Positions 60,041 to 63,518 of a stretch of 63,518 nt of DNA are shown here, in pieces. Under the pieces are notes generated by a model that was not told the DNA's origin, searched no databases, and worked only from the letters and a program-made list of their open reading frames with translations. Source of the stretch: JAGIBJ01 sp032119595 (lineage in GTDB: Bacteria; Actinomycetota; Thermoleophilia; Solirubrobacterales; Solirubrobacteraceae). Position 1 is the first letter of the stretch. The number at the start of each line of letters is the position of its first letter. Location: positions 1 to 63,518 of the forward strand of contig JAUMBQ010000012.1 in the NCBI GenBank assembly GCA_032119595.1, written 5' to 3'. The translations under genes were made by a program, and so were the position numbers.

Positions 60041-60087
60041 AAGTAGGCAGGTTGGTACTAGAGGGTTCAGGACCAACCTGCCTACTT
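60041..60087. repeat. 47-bp dispersed hairpin element, copy 2
   Basis: AAGTAGGCAGGTTGGT (60041-60056), a 15-base loop, ACCAACCTGCCTACTT (60072-60087): a perfect 16-bp stem. It matches the element at 15665-15711; the last stem pair is T-A here and C-G there. It is preceded by AAA and followed by CTTCC, and sits between convergent genes. Confidence 0.9.
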
Positions 60088-60199
60088 CTTCCTGGCGTAT
60101 CGAAGCGATCGAGGAAGCGCCGGTCCCGGGCCGGTCATCGTGCGTGCGGGTCCCCTCTCGGCGAGGCGTTCTCCTTCGAGAATCGAGCGGTGACCGAAA

Positions 60200-60277
60200 G
60201 CCGAATATCTGTTGGCCACACAGCCGAGCGTTGTCGAGGCCGCCGTGATCGGCGTGCCCGACGACGACTTCGGGCAG
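60200..60277 (+). pseudogene. Relic of an acyl-CoA ligase C-terminus
   Basis: 26 codons read AEYLLATQPSVVEAAV then IGVPDDDFGQ, a close match to the conserved C-terminal stretch of acyl-CoA synthetases (VExxLxxHPAVxEAAVxGxPD). No ligase sequence continues on either side, so it is an eroded fragment. A functional ligase is elsewhere (33850-35655), but this stretch differs from it. Confidence 0.5.
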
Positions 60278-60283
60278 CTCCCG

Positions 60284-60592
60284 CTACTTGAAGTGGTTGA
60301 AGAAGTCGCCGAGTTTGAGATCGGGAGCTGCGGAGCAGCGGCCTTCGAGCGTCGACAGCCACTCCGGGGACGTCGGGTTTTGCATCCCCATCTCGGTGGC
60401 AATGCGGACGGTGGCGCTCTGCCGATCGGCTGGGGCCTGCTTCATGAAGTCGTCGCAGAACGACGCTGTCGAGATCGCCGCCGTCGCCGTCGTGTCGTCG
60501 CCCCCGCAGCCGGCGACCGTCGCCAGCGTTAGCGCGATCACCCCGGCTGCGGCGAGTCGAGAGGTGAACCAAGGACGGCGGGAACGCAACAT
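60284..60592 (-). CDS. Small lipoprotein of unknown function
   Basis: 102 residues from ATG 60592, with GGGCGGAGC upstream. The N-terminus MLRSRRPWFTSRLAAAG leads to a lipobox LATVAGC, so Cys29 is lipidated. The mature part is 74 residues, helical, with two further Cys (STASFCDDF; LEGRCSAAPD) and an end GDFFNHFK. It should sit on the outer face of the membrane. It has no known family. It lies 121 bp from the sigma-factor stop, on the same strand. Confidence 0.8.
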   Translation of the reverse strand: MLRSRRPWFTSRLAAAGVIALTLATVAGCGGDDTTATAAISTASFCDDFMKQAPADRQSATVRIATEMGMQNPTSPEWLSTLEGRCSAAPDLKLGDFFNHFK

Positions 60593-60712
60593 GCTCCGCC
60601 CCGTAGTCGGCGCGGCGTCGACGGTCTGGAACAACGCGACCCGTTGAAGGCCAAGGCGAAGAATCGGTAAGCGATTCCGCAACGTCTGTGAGTCGGGCCG
60701 CCGCGAGCAGTC

Positions 60713-61864
60713 TCAGCGACGCAGCTCCCCGTTGATGCGGGCGGCCTGCCGCGTGAGGTGGTCGCGCTCGGGGACGTTGGGCGCCGATCGCGCGGCGTCG
60801 GCGTAGAGCCGGGCTGCGGCTGCGCGGTCGCCGTCGCGCTCGTGCAGATACGCCGCGACGGCCGCGTACCGTGGCAGTGACGGGTCGAGCTGCGCCAAGG
60901 CGGCGAGGCCGACCCGCGGGCCGTCAGCCTCGCCGACCGCGACGGCACGGTTGAGTTGAGCCACGGGACTGTCGGTGAGGCGCACGAGCTCGTCGTACCA
61001 CTCGACGATCTGCACCCAGTCGGTCTCGTCGACCGTCTGCGCGTCGGCATGGAGCGCGGCGATCGCGGCCTGAGCCTGAAACTCGCCGAGGCGATCGCGC
61101 GCAAGCGCGGCCTGCAGGATCCCGACGCCCTCGCTGATCTGGCGGGTGTTCCAGAGGGTGCGGTCCTGCTCGGCGAGTGGCACGAGGATGCCTCCCGGGC
61201 CGGTTCGTGCGGGGCGCCTTGCGTCGTGGAGCAGCATGAGCGCCAGGAGGCCTGCGACCTCCACATGGTCGATTCTGGTGGCGAGTTGTCGGGTGAGGCG
61301 GATCGCCTCGGCGACGAGGTCGACATCGCCGGAGTAGCCCTCGTTGAAGACCAGGTAGAGCACGCGTAGCACCGTGGCCACATCACCGGGCTCGTCGAAC
61401 CGGACACCGGAGACGGTGCGTTTGGCCCGGCTAATCCGCTGGGCCATGGTCGCCTCCGGCACGAGGTAGGCCTGCGCGATCTGCCGTGTCGTGAGCCCGC
61501 CGACTGCGCGCAAGGTGAGTGCGACGGCTGAGGCCGGCGTCAGGGATGGGTGTCCACAGAGGAAGTACAGCTGAAGCGTGTCGTCTTCAGCGTCGCCCGA
61601 CGCAGGCTCCGGCTTGGGCTCGGCCTGGACCAACTCCTCTCGGCGCCGCCGGGACGTGTCGGCACGGACGGCGTCGAGGAACTTGCGCCACGCGACCGTG
61701 ACCAGCCAGCCCTTCGGGTCCCGCGGTGCGTCGCCCGGCCACGCCCGTACGGCTTCGACCAGGGCGTCCTGGACGGCGTCCTCGGCCGCCGCGAAGTCGG
61801 CTCCGCGGCGGACGAGCACGCCGATCACCGCAGGAACCAGCTCCCGCAGCTCGGACTCGTTCAT
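60713..61864 (-). CDS. ECF sigma factor with C-terminal extension (ECF42/DUF6596 type)
   Basis: 383 residues from ATG 61864, overlapping the DGPF gene stop by four bases. Sigma region 2: DFAAAEDAVQDALVEAVRAW, PRDPKGWLVTVAWRKFLD. Region 4: LRAVGGLTTRQIAQAYLVPE, ATMAQRISRAKRTV. The extension from about 175 (DUF6596) contains VLYLVFNEGYSGD, LLALMLLHDARRPAR and TPR-like helices. This is the ECF42 group, which has no anti-sigma and is next to DGPF (YCII) proteins, as here. It is thought to respond through the extension. Confidence 0.93.
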   Translation of the reverse strand: MNESELRELVPAVIGVLVRRGADFAAAEDAVQDALVEAVRAWPGDAPRDPKGWLVTVAWRKFLDAVRADTSRRRREELVQAEPKPEPASGDAEDDTLQLYFLCGHPSLTPASAVALTLRAVGGLTTRQIAQAYLVPEATMAQRISRAKRTVSGVRFDEPGDVATVLRVLYLVFNEGYSGDVDLVAEAIRLTRQLATRIDHVEVAGLLALMLLHDARRPARTGPGGILVPLAEQDRTLWNTRQISEGVGILQAALARDRLGEFQAQAAIAALHADAQTVDETDWVQIVEWYDELVRLTDSPVAQLNRAVAVGEADGPRVGLAALAQLDPSLPRYAAVAAYLHERDGDRAAAARLYADAARSAPNVPERDHLTRQAARINGELRR

Positions 61865-62268
61865 TCGGTGGCGGTGGCCTGAACGCCGTAGAACGGACGC
61901 ACTTCGAGCCATTCGTGGATCGGCTTTCCGCCCGCCCCCGGGGCTGCGGACAGCTCGCCGGCCAGCTCGATCGCACGGTCGTAGTTCTCGACGTCGATGA
62001 CCATCCAGCCGGCGATCAGGTCCTTCGTCTCCGCGAACGGCCCGTCGGTGACCGGCGGCCGCCCTTCCCCGTCGTAGCGGACCCATGCGCCCTCGGGAGC
62101 AAGCGCCTGACCGTCGACGTATTCGCCGGTCTCTTCGAGCCGGGCCGCAAAATCGCGCATGTACTGCAGGTGAGCCGACACCTCCTCCGGCTCCCATTGG
62201 TCCATCCGCACGTTGTTGACCGGGGCAGGCGCGCCCCGGTAGTGCTTGAGCAACAGGTACTTGGCCAT
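61861..62268 (-). CDS. DGPF (YCII-related) protein, partner of the ECF sigma factor
   Basis: 135 residues from ATG 62268, with AAGGAGAAC upstream. YCII-type: MAKYLLLKHYRGAPAP, MRDFAARLEETGEYVDGQAL, the DGPF motif in PPVTDGPFAETKDLIAG, WMVIDVENYDRAIELAG, and IHEWLEVRPFYG. Its stop overlaps the sigma-factor start, so the two are coupled. In ECF42 systems DGPF proteins are the conserved neighbours and probable targets or sensors. It is cytosolic. Confidence 0.95.
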   Translation of the reverse strand: MAKYLLLKHYRGAPAPVNNVRMDQWEPEEVSAHLQYMRDFAARLEETGEYVDGQALAPEGAWVRYDGEGRPPVTDGPFAETKDLIAGWMVIDVENYDRAIELAGELSAAPGAGGKPIHEWLEVRPFYGVQATATE

Positions 62269-62513
62269 CGTGTTCTCCTTGGTGACGTACGACCCATTGT
62301 GGCCGTGTTCGCTCCTGGGACGCAGCCGCGCGCACGTTCTCGACATCCGATCGCGAATTCGTCTCGCGGCTCGACCTTTCAGCGCCTCCGTGGCCTCCAG
62401 GTCGCGGCCCAGGTCGTGGTACCGCCGTCGTCGCTTTCGTACGGGTGTCCGTGGCGCGAAAGCATTCGCTCCGCAGCGTTCAATGTTGTGGCTACGCGAC
62501 CGATCAGGGAAGC

Positions 62514-63518
62514 ATGCGCCTGTCCCCTGGTTTCCGGTCTATGAGTGTGCGCGGCGGTGGCCGCCGGTCGGTGACCGGGCGCGCGAGGGCGGCGGTCGTG
62601 CTCGTTGCAAGCGTGATCGGCGTTGGCGCGGCGGCAACGCCAGCGCAGGCTGCAGCCAACTTGACCTGGTTCCCGACGACGAACTATTGGTTCGGTGACT
62701 GGTCGGTTTCGGCGGGTCCAACGCCAGGTGTGGTCTTCACGCTTGCCAACATCGGCGACACGTCGGCGACGATCTTGGGGCTCACGAAGACGTCCTCGGG
62801 GAGTTCCATGTACGGCTTCACGGCCGACACCAGCGCTCCAGACGCGTGTCATGTCGGGGTCGTGCTGGGCCCGAAGGAGAGCTGCACGACGACGATCAGC
62901 TTCGATCCCTCCGTCACTGGCGTCGAGATCGACACCTTCAACGCCCACTACAGCGGTAACGCCGCCACCTTCACTGTCTCCGGAAACGGCACCAACCCAA
63001 CGCCGACGCCGACTCCGACTCCCACCCCGACGCCGACCCCGACGCCGGACCCCGATCCGACTCCGACGCCGACTCCGACCCCGGACCCCGATCCGACTCC
63101 GACGCCGACTCCGACCCCGGACCCCGATCCGACTCCGACTCCGACGCCGGACCCCGATCCGACTCCGACTCCGACCCCGACTCCGACGCCGGACCCCGAT
63201 CCCACGGCGACTCCCACGCCCACGCCGACTCCGACTCCGACTCCGGACCCCGATCCCACGGCGACTCCCACGCCCACGCCGACGCCGACGCCGGACCCCG
63301 ATCCCACGGCGACTCCCACGCCCACGCCCACGCCGACGCCGACGCCCACGCCCACGCCGACTCCGGACCCCGATCCCACCCCGACGCCGACCCCGACTCC
63401 GGACCCCGATCCCACGGCGACGCCGACGCCCACGCCCACGCCGACTCCGGACCCCGATCCCACTCCGACGCCGACCCCGACTCCGGACCCCGATCCCACG
63501 GCGACTCCCACGCCCACG
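62514..63518 (+). CDS. Secreted protein with Pro-Thr-Asp repeat tail (cut by window edge)
   Basis: Reads from ATG 62514 (with CAGGGAAGC upstream; ATG 62541 is in frame but lacks a ribosome site) to the window edge, 335 codons with no stop. Signal peptide 1-45 (…ATPAQAAANL). Residues about 50-158 are an Ig-like/ASH-type beta domain (TPGVVFTLANIGDTSATILG, CHVGVVLGPKESCTTTISF, FTVSGNGTNP). From about 159 the chain is Pro-Thr with Asp-Pro-Asp-Pro units. Such tails span the wall and present a further domain, which would lie beyond the window. Confidence 0.85.
   Translation, partial: MRLSPGFRSMSVRGGGRRSVTGRARAAVVLVASVIGVGAAATPAQAAANLTWFPTTNYWFGDWSVSAGPTPGVVFTLANIGDTSATILGLTKTSSGSSMYGFTADTSAPDACHVGVVLGPKESCTTTISFDPSVTGVEIDTFNAHYSGNAATFTVSGNGTNPTPTPTPTPTPTPTPTPDPDPTPTPTPTPDPDPTPTPTPTPDPDPTPTPTPDPDPTPTPTPTPTPDPDPTATPTPTPTPTPTPDPDPTATPTPTPTPTPDPDPTATPTPTPTPTPTPTPTPTPDPDPTPTPTPTPDPDPTATPTPTPTPTPDPDPTPTPTPTPDPDPTATPTPT
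62997..63518 (+). repeat. Pro-Thr-Asp coding tandem repeat
   Basis: Units built from CCNACN (Pro-Thr) dipeptides broken by GACCCCGATCC (Asp-Pro-Asp-Pro) about every 30-45 bp; some units carry CCCACGGCGACT (Pro-Thr-Ala-Thr). At least ten Asp-Pro-Asp-Pro blocks are present and the array continues beyond the window. Confidence 0.9.

Noticed and set aside
62948..63517. Gly/Val/Ser repeat open frame on the minus strand
   Set aside because: Antisense shadow of the Pro-Thr-Asp repeat; the plus frame has a signal peptide and a beta domain leading into it.
62997..63518. CRISPR-like look of the periodic array
   Set aside because: Units are short, vary in length, lack unique spacers and stay in frame as Pro-Thr-Asp codons.
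1..63518. tRNA, rRNA, insertion sequence, integrase or prophage
   Set aside because: No cloverleaf arms, rRNA core sequences, transposase motifs or phage genes were seen by eye on either strand; a scan with tRNAscan-SE and ISfinder would settle it.

Overview
This window looks like chromosomal DNA of a high-GC, Gram-positive-type actinobacterium. The best guess is the class Thermoleophilia (Solirubrobacter, Conexibacter or Patulibacter type). The reasons are the strong G/C bias at third codon positions, frequent GTG and TTG starts, many very large secreted proteins with Pro/Thr linkers and Asp-rich repeats, and typical actinobacterial gene sets (fprB with an AurF-like oxygenase, ECF sigma factor with a DGPF protein, MmyB-type regulator with an SDR, and a DUF2617-DUF4247-DUF350-SpeE-like operon). 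The taxon is inferred from content only. I saw no rRNA, tRNA, CRISPR array, insertion sequence or prophage.

Layout. 1-7.2 kb: the N-terminal part of a secreted FG-GAP protein, two small membrane proteins with a coupled micro-ORF, a secreted SGNH hydrolase, a secreted protein with RTX-like turns, a hexapeptide acetyltransferase, an MTHFR-like enzyme and a frameshifted small gene. 7.2-16.8 kb: a 1000-residue secreted propeller plus thrombospondin-3-type protein, a small secreted peptide, a VapBC module, a DEAD-box helicase, a MazEF-like module, a membrane protein, and YjbR-type and VOC proteins. 16.8-26.9 kb: four large secreted proteins (sugar dehydrogenase-like, autotransporter-repeat plus PKD, S1 protease, lamin-tail plus collagen-like). 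26.9-39.7 kb: SDR and regulator, the SpeE-like operon, a secreted M19-like dipeptidase, acyl-CoA ligase with Rieske protein, two tandem degenerate thermonuclease-like proteins, glutathione peroxidase and a lipoprotein. 39.9-45 kb: more secreted and membrane proteins of unknown role. 45.3-50.6 kb: a ferritin-like (VioB type) gene overlapping a LodA-like quinoprotein gene, then a flavoprotein (LodB type), running into an antisense HTH plus nucleotidyltransferase module whose toxin-like gene carries a stop codon. 50.7-62.3 kb: yaaA, a DHFR/RibD-like protein, a small LLPAV-repeat peptide, fprB with an AurF-like diiron oxygenase, an HI0933-type flavoprotein, a GGDEF-EAL protein, a lipoprotein, and an ECF sigma factor with its DGPF partner. 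The right edge cuts a secreted Pro/Thr/Asp-repeat protein.

How the parts fit. Much of the window serves the cell surface and outside (about 19 of 57 genes have a signal peptide or lipobox). Redox enzymes come in pairs that probably work together: AurF-like oxygenase with ferredoxin-FNR, and LodA-like oxidase with LodB-like flavoprotein plus the ferritin-like protein. Three toxin-antitoxin-like modules occur; two have clear AT-rich or symmetrical operators at the start codon. The clearest unexplained non-coding signal is a 47-bp hairpin present at two convergent gene ends 44 kb apart, with a compensatory base-pair change between the copies.
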